DNA of 64,000 nucleotides from Metaphire vulgaris (taxonomy: Eukaryota > Annelida > Clitellata > Crassiclitellata > Megascolecidae), in NCBI GenBank assembly GCA_018105865.1, contig CM030867.1, forward strand, positions 5,318,369 to 5,382,368, given 5' to 3'. The notes beneath the pieces were generated by a model. It was not told the origin of the DNA. It worked only from the letters and a program-made list of their open reading frames with translations, and did not search any database. The position numbers and the translations under genes were made by a program. Shown piece after piece: positions 1-11,140 of this stretch; position 1 is the stretch's first letter; each line of letters starts with the position of its first letter.

Positions 1-145
1 AATTGCATTTGATTAACTGTGAGCATTAATTGTGAACATTTATTTCATTGTTTGCTTTAAAACATTACAGTCAGTTGGCAGATTTTCAAATATTTGTATG
101 ATAGTGTGACAAAAACTAGGATAGAGGATGGCATAATCACCAGAA

Positions 146-310
146 CACGTTATTATTATTATTATTATTTCTAGACAATTTCTCCAGCGCAGTAAACAAG
201 GCTAAGGCCTACGACAAAAGCGCTTTGACATAATTCTATCAATAAAATCCGATATTAAATAAGTGTGTTTTTAAGTTCCTAAGAAAGGATTCCGTTAATG
301 ACATCTTGAA
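146..310 (-). repeat. L2/CR1-like LINE 3' end with (ATT)n tail
   Basis: Read on the - strand, this ends in the block AAGCGCTTTTGTCGTAGGCC...CTGCGCTGGAGAAATTGTC followed by a (TAA)n run. The same terminal block recurs at 10430, 31860, 43340, 44250, 53930 and 60450, so it is the conserved 3' terminus of one LINE family. Only the non-coding end and a short piece of the RT C-terminus remain. Confidence 0.7.
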
Positions 311-860
311 AGTATTTCCCATATTTAATTTTCAGTTCTTGTTTAAATGCTTCTTTAACAAGCACAGCGGCATTCTAAATTTCCATCAGACCTAAGCAGT
401 TTAGGAAGCAATGTAATTATGTTTGTAAGCTGGTCAATAATGGCAAAGCCTAGTTTCTCTCACTATTGTGAATGAAAATCGAAATTCACAAAAGCTTTAC
501 GGAATTCATTAAATAAACTTTTGCATTGAGACAAAAAAGTGCACTACCCCAGTCAAAATCACCTCAACAGCTAGCAAATATTTTTTGCAATATTTCTCAG
601 ACAAAATATCTGGTATCATGCTCAAATTTCTCTCCTATAACAATCATGATGACTGCTTACTGCCAAAAATCCTCCTCAAAATTCAAGGCATTCCACCCAA
701 CAATGTTGTCTGAAATACAGTAGAATCCTGCTATATCGAAACTCAATGGATGGTCAAAAGCACTTCGATATATCTGGTTCCAGGTCATTTGCAGTGTCAA
801 GGCCAAAGACATGAAACAATCTACCGATAATTGTGAAATCATCCTGTTCTCTGATATCCT
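311..860. other. unassigned AT-rich sequence
   Basis: No splice-flanked coding segment, terminal inverted repeat or LINE motif was recognised. The short ORFs here show no family resemblance. Confidence 0.4.
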
Positions 861-1914
861 TTAACCCGTTCCAGGGGGAATAAAATTTTTCAAGTCGTCC
901 CCAATTGGGGTAATTAATTTGGGGAAAGGCGTTCATGTGAAAATGTGAGCATACAAGTTTTAAACTTACTATATTTCAGGCTATATAGAAGCTAGAAAGA
1001 TGAGGTTTGCACTGTTGTTTAGCATTTTTATTGCTCTTTCGAACCATCTGTGCCAAAGACAAAAATTTTGGGGGTAGGGTCCACCCTACAGCCCAAAATA
1101 GGACCCTTCCCCAACATTTTAGTCAAATTTTGTTCAAAGCCCCATAGCAAAAAATTTTCCGCGGTAACCCCCAAACTGTGAGCAAGAAAGTTGTAAAGCG
1201 GTGTAATTGAAACAGAATAGTGCAAAAATTTTGAAGATTGGACAAAATTTGGGTAGTTATGATTTTTCAAACCCTACTACTCATTGCTCGAAGAAATGAA
1301 AATTTTGTGAACAGATTTTCAATCTGAAAAACCGAACAACTCAGTATTTTTCAGGCTATATGGAAGCTAAAAAGATGCGGTTTGCACTGTTGTTTAGCAT
1401 TTTTATTGCTCTTTTGAACCATCCATGCCAAAAAAAGAAAATTTTGGGGCTAGGGTCCATTCTACCCAAAAAAAACAATTTCAAAGCGCAATAGCAAAAA
1501 TTTTTCAGCGGTGACCCCGCAACTGTGAGTGAGAAAGTTTTAGGGCTGTGTAATTGGAACATAATAGTGCAAACATTTTGAAGATTGGGCCAAAATTGGC
1601 GGAGTTATGATTTATTAAACCCCAGGCATGAGTCTTTTTCGAGGCATTTCAATGCAAAATCCCACCATTTGGATGATCAACGGCAATTTTTCTTGCTTAT
1701 ATAGTCAACAACAGCGAAGAAAGTTCTTCTATCTATCAAATGGATGGTAACTAAATTGAAAAGTTACTTTGGGGCAGTTTAAAACTTCAATGTCCGGGGT
1801 ACACACATGCTTATGTGGCAAGCCGTTTATAAATGGTGTTGTCCGTTTGGATAGGATTTTTGGGAAGTGGATGGCATGTTTAATGTAGGTTGTATCACTC
1901 TAATACATACATAC

Positions 1915-2405
1915 CAAAATTTTCAAAAGACATGACATTGGGATGAAAACAAAACTAAGAATTCTCAACACTTGTGTAATACCAATACTAATTTATGGAT
2001 GTGAATCTTGGACCATAAAAAAGAACTGGAGAAAAAATTAATAGCAACAGAAAATAAATGGCTTAGAAGAATACTAAGAATTGGATACAAAGAATATATA
2101 ACAAATGAAGAAGTGAGAGAGAGAGAACACTGCAACCGAGCATCATGAAAGTCATCAGAAAGAGAAGAATGAAATGGACTGGACACATACTCAGAATGGA
2201 AGAAAGAAGAAACCCAAAACGAATTTTCAACTACAAACCATAGGGGAGAAGATCTAAAGAAAGGCCAAAAAGACAATGGGTGGACGGATTGGAAGAGGAT
2301 CTGCACATGGCAGGGCTGAATCTCAATGGAAAAACTGACGGATACACCAAATGACTTTGGAAGAAATGGCAGGACACAGCTAGAGGACGAAGACCTGACC
2401 TGACC
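1915..2405 (+). mobile_element. RTE-like LINE, ORF2 C-terminal remnant
   Basis: Broken reading frames give LIATENKWLRRILRIGY, then MKWTGHILRMEERRNPKRIF and KERPKRQWVDGLEEDL. This is the LRRIL...GHILRM...RPKRRW series that follows the RT domain in the RTE-like LINEs of this window (compare 27180-27600 and 62520-62815). Stops and frameshifts make it non-functional. Confidence 0.75.
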
Positions 2406-2419
2406 TAAATCACTCTAAG

Positions 2420-2870
2420 CTGGCGGAGATAATAGAAGCAACTGCGATAAAGTGAGTTAATATGTTCCTTAATGATCAACTCGTAGTCCAAAATTATGCC
2501 AAGAGTACGGGCAGAAGAGGAGGAAGAGAGGTCAGCGAAGGTAGGCTGCAAAGACAGGTGGTCGATTTTTGATTGCTGACCTCAAGTACCAAACCAGATG
2601 AGCTGAGGTTTAGTTGGATTAAGTGAATAGAATAAAGCAGTTGAACACAGAGCCAGTGATGACAACATAATATTTTAATTTCTTGAGTAGTATATGATAG
2701 CCGACAGTGTCTAAATGCATAGTCAAGTTGAGGAGGGCCAGTTTAGCTAGGATCCCAATGTCAATCATGAGCAGTTTCTGTTGAGTGTTCAGAGCAATAT
2801 GCTGACTATCTCTGAAAGATTTTAACCATACACTTAAATGTATGAACTGATTGCATTTCATTAGGCCTGT
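2420..2870 (-). mobile_element. L2/CR1-like LINE RT fragments
   Basis: The segment near 2450-2620 matches the - strand RT at 52480-52680 (the SKIDHLS and DLGIILDSEL region). The segment near 2690-2860 reads LAKLALLNLTMHLDTVGYHI, a decayed form of the RT motif LALLDLSAAFDTVDH. Small deletions and stops break the frame, so this is a dead copy. Confidence 0.65.
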
Positions 2871-2907
2871 GCAATTTTTATAATGAAAATAAATAAAATA
2901 AACTCAC

Positions 2908-2984
2908 ATTCTCTCTTCAACTGCGTAAATCTGCCGCTCAGCATCCCTCTGTTCATCATCATCTTCAAGTAAAGCCTCTGAAAC
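2908..2984 (-). CDS. possible isolated coding exon, unknown gene
   Basis: On the - strand an open 70-77 bp segment is bounded by an acceptor-like TTTTTAAGGTTTCAG and a strong donor GTGAGT. It would encode EALLEDDDEQRDAERQIYAV followed by EERM, a charged, helical-looking peptide. Two acceptor AGs are possible, at 2978-2979 or after 2984. It does not resemble any transposon protein seen here and is antisense to DYRK1. I do not recognise the gene. It lies inside the fold-back element, so it may be a captured host fragment, an exon of a gene on the other strand, or chance. The evidence is the intact frame plus splice consensus only. Confidence 0.3.
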
Positions 2985-3630
2985 CTTAAAAATACAACAA
3001 AGTAGAACACGCTGCTTTCACAACATCACACATGTTTGCACTATTATGTTCCAATTACACCGCCCTAAAACTTTCTTGCGCACAGTTGGGGTCACCACTG
3101 AAAAATTTTTGCTATTGCGCTTTGAAATTTTTTTGGGGGGGGGGTTCGATTTTCGGCTGTAGAGTGGACCCTACCCCAAAATTTTCTTTTTTGTCAGGGA
3201 TGGTTCGAAAGAGCAATAAAAATGCTAAACAACGGTGCAAACCGCATCTTTTTACTATATAGCCTGAAATATACTGAGTTGTTCGGTTCCTCAGATTGAA
3301 AATCTGTTCACAAAATTGTAATTTCTTCGAGCAATGAGTAGTAGGGTTTGAAAAATCATAACTACCTCAAATTTTGCCCAATCTTCAAAGTTTTTGCACT
3401 ATTCTGTTCCAATTACACCCCTTTACAACTTTCTCGCTCACAGTTTGAGGGTTACCGCGGAAAAATTTTTGCTATGGGGCTTTGAACAAAATTTGACCAA
3501 AATGTTGGGGAGGGGTCCTATTTTGGGCTGTAGGGTAGACCCTACTTCCAAAATTTTCGTTTTTGGCACAGATGGTTCGAAAGAGCAATAAAAATGCTGA
3601 ACAACAGTGCAAACCGTATAGTAAGTTTAA

Positions 3631-4640
3631 CCTCTGTCAGGGATCGCCGTTTTAAAACAATGGCGGAGAATCATAGCTTACAGGGGAACGCCGTTTTAAA
3701 ACAGAGCGCTAGATAAGCATGTGTGTACATTCATCTAACTCGCCAATTGATTTAGTTACCATCCATTCGATAGGCGGCAGCACTGTTTTCGATATTTTTG
3801 GCTATATATGCAAGAGATATTGGCTGTGTAACGACCAAGACTGGAAAATGTATAGGAAAAATTTTAAGCCGGAGGCTAGTAAAATCATAACTACGCCAAA
3901 TATGGTCCGATCTTGAAAATTTTTGCACTATTCTGTTCCAATTACACTCCTCTAAAACTCTCTCGCTCACAGTTGGGGGCACCGCTGAAAATTTTTTTTA
4001 TTGAGCTTTGAAAATTTTTTGTCGGGGAGGGTCCCACTTTGGGGTGTAGAGTGGACCCTACTCTCCAAAATTTTTTGGGCATGGATGGTTCGAAAGACCA
4101 ATAAAAATGCTCAACAATAGTGCAAACCGCATCTTTCTAGCTTCTATATAGCCTGAAATATACTGAGTTCGGTTTTTCACATTGAAAATCTGTACGGGTA
4201 ATTGTCATTTCAGCGAGCAATGGGTACTTGGTTATGAAAAGTCATAACTACCACAAATTGGCTCAGATCTTCAAAATTTTTGCAGTATTCTGTTCCAATT
4301 ACACCTCCCTATAACTTTCTAACTCACATTTGGGGGGTTGCCGCTGAAGACGTTTTGCTATTGACCTTTGATCAAAATTTGAACAAAATGTTGGGGAGGG
4401 GTCCGATTTTGGGGTGTAGAGTGGTTCCTACCCCAACTTTTTCTTTTGGAGTGGATGAATAGAAAGAGCAATAAAAATGCTCAACAATGGTGCAAATCAC
4501 ATCTTTCTAGCTTCTATATAGCCTGAAATATAGTAAGTTTATAACGTATATGTTCACGTTTTCATATGAACGCCTTTTCCAAAAATATATTTCCCCCTGT
4601 GGTGGGATGACTTTACAAATTTAAATCCCCCTATAAAAGG
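3631..4640 (+). mobile_element. TTAA element (piggyBac-type, non-autonomous), nested copy
   Basis: It is bounded by TTAA at 3627-3630 and 4641-4644. The left end is CCTCTGTCAGGGATCGCCG and the right end CCCTATAAAAGG. It contains two tandem units of about 360 bp, each with the landmarks CCGATCTTCAAAATTTTTGC, GTAGAGTGG and GCAATAAAAATGCT. Joining the flanks at TTAA restores the GTAAGTTTAAA...TTCACATTTTCA sequence of the right arm of the surrounding fold-back element, so it inserted later. No transposase coding capacity is present; the 60-76 codon ORFs are repeat shadows. Confidence 0.8.
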
Positions 4641-4892
4641 TTAAAGTTTGTTTGTTCACATTTTCACATGAACGCGTTTCCCCCAAATTAATTACCCCGA
4701 TTGGGGACACTTGAAAAAATTAATTCCCCCTGGAATGGGTTAAGAGGCTTCATTAAATGCTCCGTTGATAATACAGTTTTGATTAAACAATATTTGGTTG
4801 TCAATGACAACAGCGTCTTGCAATATCTGCCGTGTATCCGTCCGCCGGACAGACATCGAGAATTATATATATAGATTGTACAACGTAGAGAT

Positions 4893-5800
4893 TACCGTAT
4901 TTTCACGCCAAACAAATCGCCACGGCTTATAGATGATTTTACAAGAAGCCCTTTGATGCAGCCTATAATAGTAAGCGGCTTATACAAAAACATTTTTACA
5001 AATAGCAGGAGGCCTTCTAGCATAAATAATTCTAACGGTAATTATAAATTCGGTAGAGAGAAAGAGAGAGAGACAGAGACAGAGAGAGAGACAGAGAAAG
5101 ACAGACAGAGAGACGTCAGAGAGAGAGAGACGGCAGAGAGAGTCGGATGAGGCGGTTAGCCCAGTGCACTCACTGGACGACCCTCTTCTCCCCCACCCAC
5201 TTTGCTGGCCGTGGTTGATCGAGACATTGAGGGAGGGTTGTGAACCGGTCTCTCGGACCGTTTAATTAATCCAACTACTAAGCAAGATTAGACAGTAAAT
5301 AATTCGGATCATTCATTTAACGTATTTCTCACGCCCAGTGCTATAAAAATACTTGATCTAAATTAAATTTCTTCTTTTGTCTTATGAATGCTGATAAGAT
5401 AGAAGATTTATTTCTGTTTAATAACTCTCTCCGTCTCTCTTTCTCCCTCTCTCCCTCTCTCCGTCTCTCTCCCATCTCTCTCCGTCTCTCTTTTATTCTC
5501 TCTCTCCCTTTCTATCTCCGTCTCTCCCTCCCTAACTCCCTCCCTCCGTGTCTCTGTCTCCCTCCTCTCTCTCTCTGTCTCTCTTGCCCTCCTCGTCTCT
5601 CTGTCTCCATCCCCGTCTTTCTCTTTTCCATTGGGAATAACTGTTCATGTATATATAATGATATTACAACATCAGGACACACGGCCAATATTCGTGTGTG
5701 GCTTATCTGTGAAAATATTTAACTGCCACCGGATTTATGCGGCCTGTAAACGTGGAGTGGCCTATAAATGTTAGCGGTGATTTGGCATGAAAATACGGTA
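4893..5800. mobile_element. TIR DNA element with GA-rich and CT-rich arms
   Basis: The left end TACCGTATTTTCACGCCAAA is matched by the inverted right end (TACCGTATTTTCATGCCAAA). Inside are a (GA)n-type tract at about 5055-5150, a CT-rich tract at about 5405-5640, and a stretch near 5150-5235 that loosely resembles tRNA A and B boxes. The TIR type is shared with many non-autonomous elements, but I cannot assign a superfamily or a clear target duplication. No transposase ORF is present. Confidence 0.65.
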
Positions 5801-5814
5801 TTGAGGTGACTAAT

Positions 5815-7965
5815 CCAGAGACTCCATGGACAGTATTACAAATTGTAATAGCTTATGCGAAATAGCCAAGTTTTGAATCTCTCCTTGAAATTGGCTGTCA
5901 CTGGAGAGTGTTGAACTGAAGAAGGCCGGCAGTTCTATGCCCTTGCCGCGGCCACGGAAAAGGCACTGTCGCCTACAGCACGAATGTGCATCGACCGGAG
6001 AGGCGGTTCCAGCAGATCTCAGGCGACGCCGACCTGCCTGATCTGTGATTCATACTAATCCTGTCACAAGATACATATGGCCTATACTGTTCAGCCAGCG
6101 GTAAGCCAGCAATGCCAACCTAAACTGAATTCGTTCTGGCATTGATAGCCAGTGTAAGTCTCGTAGAAGTGGTGTTGCATGTTCACAAGAAGGGACCTGT
6201 AAGATTAACCATGCCGCTGCGTTCAATGCGACCTGGAGATGGTCCAGCAGGTGTTGCGGTGATCCGGCAAGTGTTGCGTTCCCGTAATCTAGTTTGGTCA
6301 GTACCAATGATGAAAGCAGTGACTTGAGAGTGGTTAATCACACTGATCTTCGTATACTTCTGATCAGCCGGAGTGCATTGAAGCAGCTGGCAATTGCTTT
6401 TGAGACATTGGTCCTGATTGATAATGTACTATTGATGTGGATCCCAAGATTCCAGATGGACAACACTGGTTGCACCTCAAGTCTATCGCTACTAATACAG
6501 GTTGTTGGTGTCAAGTGTTTCTGATGCTCGGAGGCGATCCATAATACCTCAGTCTTGGCAGCATTAAGTTGCAGCTAATGTGACTTCAGCCACCAGGTCA
6601 CTTCGACCAGGCACCTAGTGGCACGTTGCTGGAGCAGATGAACTGCTGCAGGAGATCTGCTTACATATAATTGCATGTCGTCGGCTTAGAGGTGTGCTTG
6701 GAGACCGAACCATTGGACAATGCTTATCAAGTCGGTGATATAGAGCGAGAAGAGAATATGCCCTAGTATGGGGCTTTGGGGTACTCCACATACTACACGG
6801 GTCGGCGGAGTGGTTGAGCCTGTGCAACTTACGTGCTGCACTCATTTCGTGAGATAGGAGAACCATTGGAACACTTGACCACTCACTCTGTGTGATACCT
6901 CCAACTTTTTCGGTAGCATACCATGGTCCACCGTGTCGAAGGCGGTGGTGAGGTCCAGCAACACCAAGGCCGCTACCTCCCTGGCGTCCAGCGCTCGTAG
7001 TATGTCCAGTGACACTTTAAACACTGCGGTTTCGGTTGAGTGATGGACCCGGCACGAGGACTGGAGGTCTAGAAGGAGATTGAAGGTTGTTAAGTAGTGG
7101 ATAAATTGATGTGACACGAGCCGCTCGAGCAGTTTCAACAGCACCGACAGGTTGGAAATCAGCCTGAATGACTTATTATCGGGAGTATCCTGGTTGAATT
7201 TCTTGAGTTTCTCAGTGATGTAGGTGGATTTGAAGATCTCCGGTACTGATCCAGATGACATTGAGAGATTGAAGAGTTCGGATAAGAATGGCGCGAGGAT
7301 ATTGAAGGACTTCTTGGTCGACATAGGGTTGCTAGCACACTGCTTGTCTGGAAGTTCTTGTATCTCTGCAGCCACTTCTTCAGGAGGCAAGGGCTGGAAT
7401 GAGTTGAGAGAGCACTGAGTAAGTAGTGCGCTGAACGTGGGCGAGTCGTATTCCGCGACTGATGCGTGTGCCATGGCTTCTTTGTTGTGAAGATGTTCAG
7501 CAAAGGCGTCAGCCGAGGGTGTCTCGTGGGTTCGAATACTGCCGTGGCCAAGTCATGTGTTGAGAGACTGCCATAAACGTCGCGGATCGACCCCCTCCGA
7601 ATCTACTTTGTTATTCCAGAAGGCTTCTTGCTTCTGGATAAGCGAGAAGCCTATAGGTTCTCTGGAGCTACTTCCAGTATGATTCGAGCATTGCAGCATC
7701 ATCAGGATCCAAGTGGATTGACCTGGCTTTCTGTTTGGCGAACCGCAGCTTTTTCTTAACTGCACGGCACTCATTGTCGAACCAGGGGTCTGAGGGGTGA
7801 CGTTGACAGGTCGCTGTCGTCACTGGCACCAGCCTCTCTGTGATATCAGTAATCTCTTGATCGTATAATCGACCCATTTTGTCATTTTGTTGAAGTGACT
7901 TTGTCACAGGCAGCAGAGCACATTTCTTGCTGCTGGGTAAGCTGCACTGTTGTTAAAAGAGACAA
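5815..7965 (-). mobile_element. L2/CR1-like LINE, long degenerate copy
   Basis: From high to low coordinates on the - strand, the pre-RT linker (7553-7907, with DPWFDNECRAVKKKLRFAKQ) is followed by the RT fingers and palm at 6842-7474 (DNKSFRLISNLSVLLKLLER, QSSCRVHHSTETAVFKVSLD, LVLLDLTTAFDTVDHGMLPK). The RT C-terminal region is at 6050-6307 (LDYGNATLAGSPQHLLDHLQ, ATPLLRDLHWLSMPERI). The endonuclease domain is absent, so the copy is 5'-truncated. Frameshifts near 6840 and 7475-7555 separate the parts. Confidence 0.85.
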
Positions 7966-8138
7966 AATGCATAAGCTCCTTTCTACTGAATACAACTTTT
8001 ACTGTTTGCAAGACAGACTGCCTTAATGCCATCCTTGATCCTTGAGCTTTGACAGATTGAAGAATGCTAGTCAGCAACCACCTTATTGATGAGTGATGGG
8101 CAGATGATCTCCCATCAGGTCAATGCAATGGCTGTCTC

Positions 8139-9335
8139 CAGGGGCGGCGCCAGACGTTTGAGAGTGGGGGGTTAGGGTTAACCCTAGGGTTAGGGATAAC
8201 CCTAAAATAACCCCAAAATTTAAATAATCTTAGAAATAACCCTGCTTTCTCCCATTCCCTCGCGTTAGACACTTCCCTTCCCGGCCGCGTATAGCGAGGC
8301 CTCCCTTGGAATGAGGGTCCGGGGGTTCCTCCCCCGGAAAAAATTTGAAATCGTAGATGATCGTATGTGTGTTTTAGAGCATTTTGGACACACAATCACA
8401 GGTCTGGCATCAATAGGTTCCATGTCTGTAATTTCTTATGCTTAAGTCAATTTCAAATTATTCTGCTTCAATTTGTGCATGTTAAGTCAAAAATTACTTG
8501 TCTTTGGACCATACTAGTGTCAATGCTACTAAGAGTAAGAGTCATGTGGCAGATGCTACTGCTCAACCAAATCTTGAAATCTTGTTTTAAACTGCTGTAA
8601 ATCTATTCAGTGTCACAACTCACAAGTGGCAAAAGGCAACAAAAAGTAGACAGCAGGCAAATAAATAATTATTGCTGATGAAAACTTCAAACCACTGTTA
8701 CTAGTTAAAAAGCAGTAGGCTAGTTAAGCCATAGCAATTAACAGACATCCAATACTATTAATCATGGTTCAGTTATAGGTCTTGTACAATTGCTGGTTCA
8801 CCGACATTTGCGCGACCGACATTTGCGCGACCGACATTAGCGTGTATTTCGAGGAAGCTCGAATTGTGCCATAAATTACAATATAAGTCATCCGTGCTTT
8901 AGTAACTATAGTCTTAATCATAACCCAAAGTCAAACCCTCACTCTAACCCTAACCCCAATAATATCAACTAACGTAATATCGTGCAAATGTCGGCGTGCA
9001 AATGTCGGTCGCCCAATTGCTTCTGGTCTCAAATATATAACACTACATTTAATAGAACTTTGCTCGCCTATCCAGTCGTTCAGCAAAGGTGTTTATGAGC
9101 TTTTCAATATCCAATGTACGATTCTTGTGAACAAACAAACGTTTAAGCCCGCAACGCCATCCTGTAGATATATACAGTTGAGAACGCTTGATACTTAGAC
9201 TAGTAGAACCGATCCTCAATCATCTCCCTACCCCCCTCCCTTGCCAAAAATTTCTCTGCAATTTTGCACAAATCTCATGGGTGGCCCGATGGCAAGTGGG
9301 GGGGGGGGTTCAAACCCCCCGTGGCCCCGCCACTG
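8139..9335. mobile_element. hAT-type non-autonomous element, 8-bp TSD
   Basis: The ends are CAGGGGCGGCGCCAGA and, inverted, CAGTGGCGGGGCCACGG. They are flanked by identical 8-bp duplications GCTGTCTC at 8131-8138 and 9336-9343. An 8-bp TSD with CAG...CTG ends is the hAT signature. It contains telomere-like CCCTAA/TTAGGG words (8165-8210 and about 8940), a GGGGGTTCC...CCCCCGG palindromic GC stretch at 8305-8340, and an inner inverted element at about 8788-9019. No transposase domain was recognised. Confidence 0.88.
8788..9019. repeat. inverted element with repeated CGACCGACATTTGCG words
   Basis: The left side carries two tandem copies of CCGACATTTGCGCGA after CAATTG. The right side carries the inverse, GTGCAAATGTCGGCGTGCAAATGTCGGTCGCC, and ends in CAATTG. 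The whole reads as a 230-bp inverted-repeat cassette inside the hAT element. The word resembles the GACCAA-TGTC words at 45365-46260. Confidence 0.6.
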
Positions 9336-9544
9336 GCTGTCTCAGAGATATGAACTGGTGAGTTTCCTTCTAGTAGTTACTGGCAATATACAGCAGCTGC
9401 CACCAATACTGGTTGTTGCCAATCTGTCTAGGCTAAAATTATTAAGCAATTACAGTAAGCACTTCCCCTCAGTTTTCTACTTATAATCTTAGATACCAGA
9501 TACTGTAGTTGCAAGGTGTCTGATGAGGAAGGGGGCACCCATGA

Positions 9545-10065
9545 CTTGCTCCATTCTTCTATATTGTCCACCTATCTTCTGCTTTGGTGACCTCTCTTTT
9601 TCCTGGCATGATACCTTGTTGAATTGTTTGTTTCAGGTTATCTTTTTGTGGTTCTTTGTGTTTGGCTGAAATAAGACAATTTGCATTTTTAGCAGATATG
9701 AAAGAATTTTCACTGGTCTTGGTCTTGGCTTTTTTGTAACTTGTTTGTTTGTTTTTCTGTTCATGATATTCTTTGCTTTGTTTAGAGAGAAAACATTTAG
9801 AAGGCATCTAGATTTTGTCTGATTTTCATTTTGATGGTCCAGCTTTCACATCCAAATGTTGCTACACTCCATGCCATACATTTGATTAGTCTTCATTTGT
9901 TTTTCATGCTGATATTGTCAGGTTTCCTGACAGTTTTTGATCTGCTCATTACTTCTCTGCCTTTTCCTAGTCTTGAGTTTATTTCTTCATGTTTTCCATC
10001 ACTACTGATTGCTGCTCCAAGATATGCAAATTTGTCTACCTGTTCAAGATTCTTTTCATTAACAG
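9545..10065 (-). mobile_element. RTE-like LINE, 3' part (downstream segment)
   Basis: The - strand gives NLEQVDKFAYLGAAISSDGK, then WSVATFGCESWTIKMKI, the conserved FKYLG...YGCETWT region after the RT palm. It continues the RT segment at 11755-12040; the two are separated by the TIR element at 10066-11140 and the hAT element at 11200-11754. Stops are present. Confidence 0.75.
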
Positions 10066-11140
10066 TACTGTATTATCTTGTGTATAATACTCACCTATGT
10101 ATAATACACACTCTTAGTTTCAAGTTATCATAATGTAAAAATTTTAATACCTATGTATAATATGCACCAAAAATTTCCTATGGGAATCTTTATTAATTAA
10201 CTTGGATAATCACAATTGTCTTTCAAATTCTGCTTAAAATTGGAAGAGTAGACAGTTTCCCCTGCCTGCAACCTTCATTATGCCATAAAACAATAAGCCT
10301 ACATCATTTTTAGCTATCAGTGAGAGAATGTCTATTGAGTAAGCTAGACAATCACAATTTTCTGATAAATTCTTTTTGAAAATTGATGTGCAAACAAAGT
10401 TTTTCTTCACCACCTATTTATTTATTTATTTATTGACAATTTATATAGCGCAGTAGACAAGGCTAAGGCCTACAACAAAAGCGCTTAACACAGTTCATAT
10501 CCAATATTAAATAAATGTGTCTTCAAATTTCTAATGAAAAGTCCAGCTGAGACTGCTCCAGTCACATTGTCTGGAAGAGAGTTCCACAGGGCGGGATTCC
10601 CCCGCGCGAATGATCTTTCCCCAAACTTAGGGGTCTTGGACGGGGGAGGGACCAACAACTGCACTCTCTGACTGGACCTAAGAACCGATCTCTCGATCAC
10701 AGTCGATCTCCGTACAAGTACAGTTAGATAATTAGGACAGAATGGATCATGTAAAGCCTGAAACGTAAGCCAACAGCGCTTGTAGACAATGCGCTGTGGC
10801 ACACGGAGCCAGTGGAGTCGATCTCTAAGGAGAGGAGTGATGTGGTCACCCCAGCGACAGCCGAAAATCACTCGTGCAGCCTGGTTCAGCACTGATTGTA
10901 TGCGGTTCAGTCTAGTATCCGGAAGTCCAAGAAGCACACCGTTACAGTAATCAATTCGTGTAAAATACCTAGGTAAAAAAAATAAAATAATAAATAATAA
11001 AAATAAGGCTAAATTAAAATTATGTATGTTATATATATAAAATTGTATGCACATAAAATTTATTTCTTTGTATAATACACCCCCACACTTTGTGGCGATT
11101 TTTAAGGGAAAAAGTGCATCTTATAAGCAAGATAATACAG
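10066..11140. mobile_element. TIR DNA element (ACTGTATTATCTTG ends) inserted in RTE-like LINE
   Basis: The left end TACTGTATTATCTTGTGTATAATA is matched by the inverted right end ACTGTATTATCTTGCTTATAAG. Subterminal runs of TATAATAC and TATAATAC-like words occur at both sides (10080-10165, 11070-11085). The centre is occupied by an L2-like LINE 3' end. No transposase was seen, and the target duplication is unclear. Confidence 0.6.
10418..10978 (-). mobile_element. L2/CR1-like LINE 3' end, RT C-terminus
   Basis: An uninterrupted - strand ORF gives RIDYCNGVLLGLPDTRLNRI, VTPLL-type TPLLRDRLHWLRVPQRIVYK and FARGNPALWNSLPDNVTGAV. It ends in NLKTHLFN...C and a stop, followed by the AAGCGCTTTTGT...GCGCTATATAAATTGTC terminus and a (TAAA)n tail. 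The copy is strongly 5'-truncated but relatively young, because this part of the frame is intact. Confidence 0.88.

Larger units (their letters stand above)
861..4743. mobile_element. fold-back piggyBac-type composite (two right ends facing outward)
   Basis: TTAA occurs at 861-864 and 4740-4743. Just inside them the ends are CCCGTTCCAGGGGG and, inverted, CCCATTCCAGGGGG. The left arm (865 to about 1840) is the reverse complement of the TTAA-element family seen at 30036, without its opposite terminus. The right arm (about 3020-4739) is the same family in forward orientation, also without its left terminus. About 1.2 kb lies between them, holding an RTE-like LINE piece, an L2-like piece and an exon-like ORF. 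A second TTAA element sits inside the right arm. Either two partly deleted copies lie back to back, or one unit acquired identical right ends and could have been moved as a whole; the single pair of outer TTAAs fits the second reading. Confidence 0.6.

Noticed and set aside
1028..4462. Repeated 60-80 codon ORFs (LHYSVPITPLYNFLAHS..., GCRVDPTPK...) in many places
   Set aside because: They recur only because the ~360-bp unit of the TTAA elements recurs. They have no consistent start or stop, appear in both orientations, and drift like non-coding sequence.
8165..8215. TTAGGG/CCCTAA words as an interstitial telomere
   Set aside because: Only a few units, in both orientations, and inside a hAT element with intact TSD; likewise at 25845. 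Not a telomere array.
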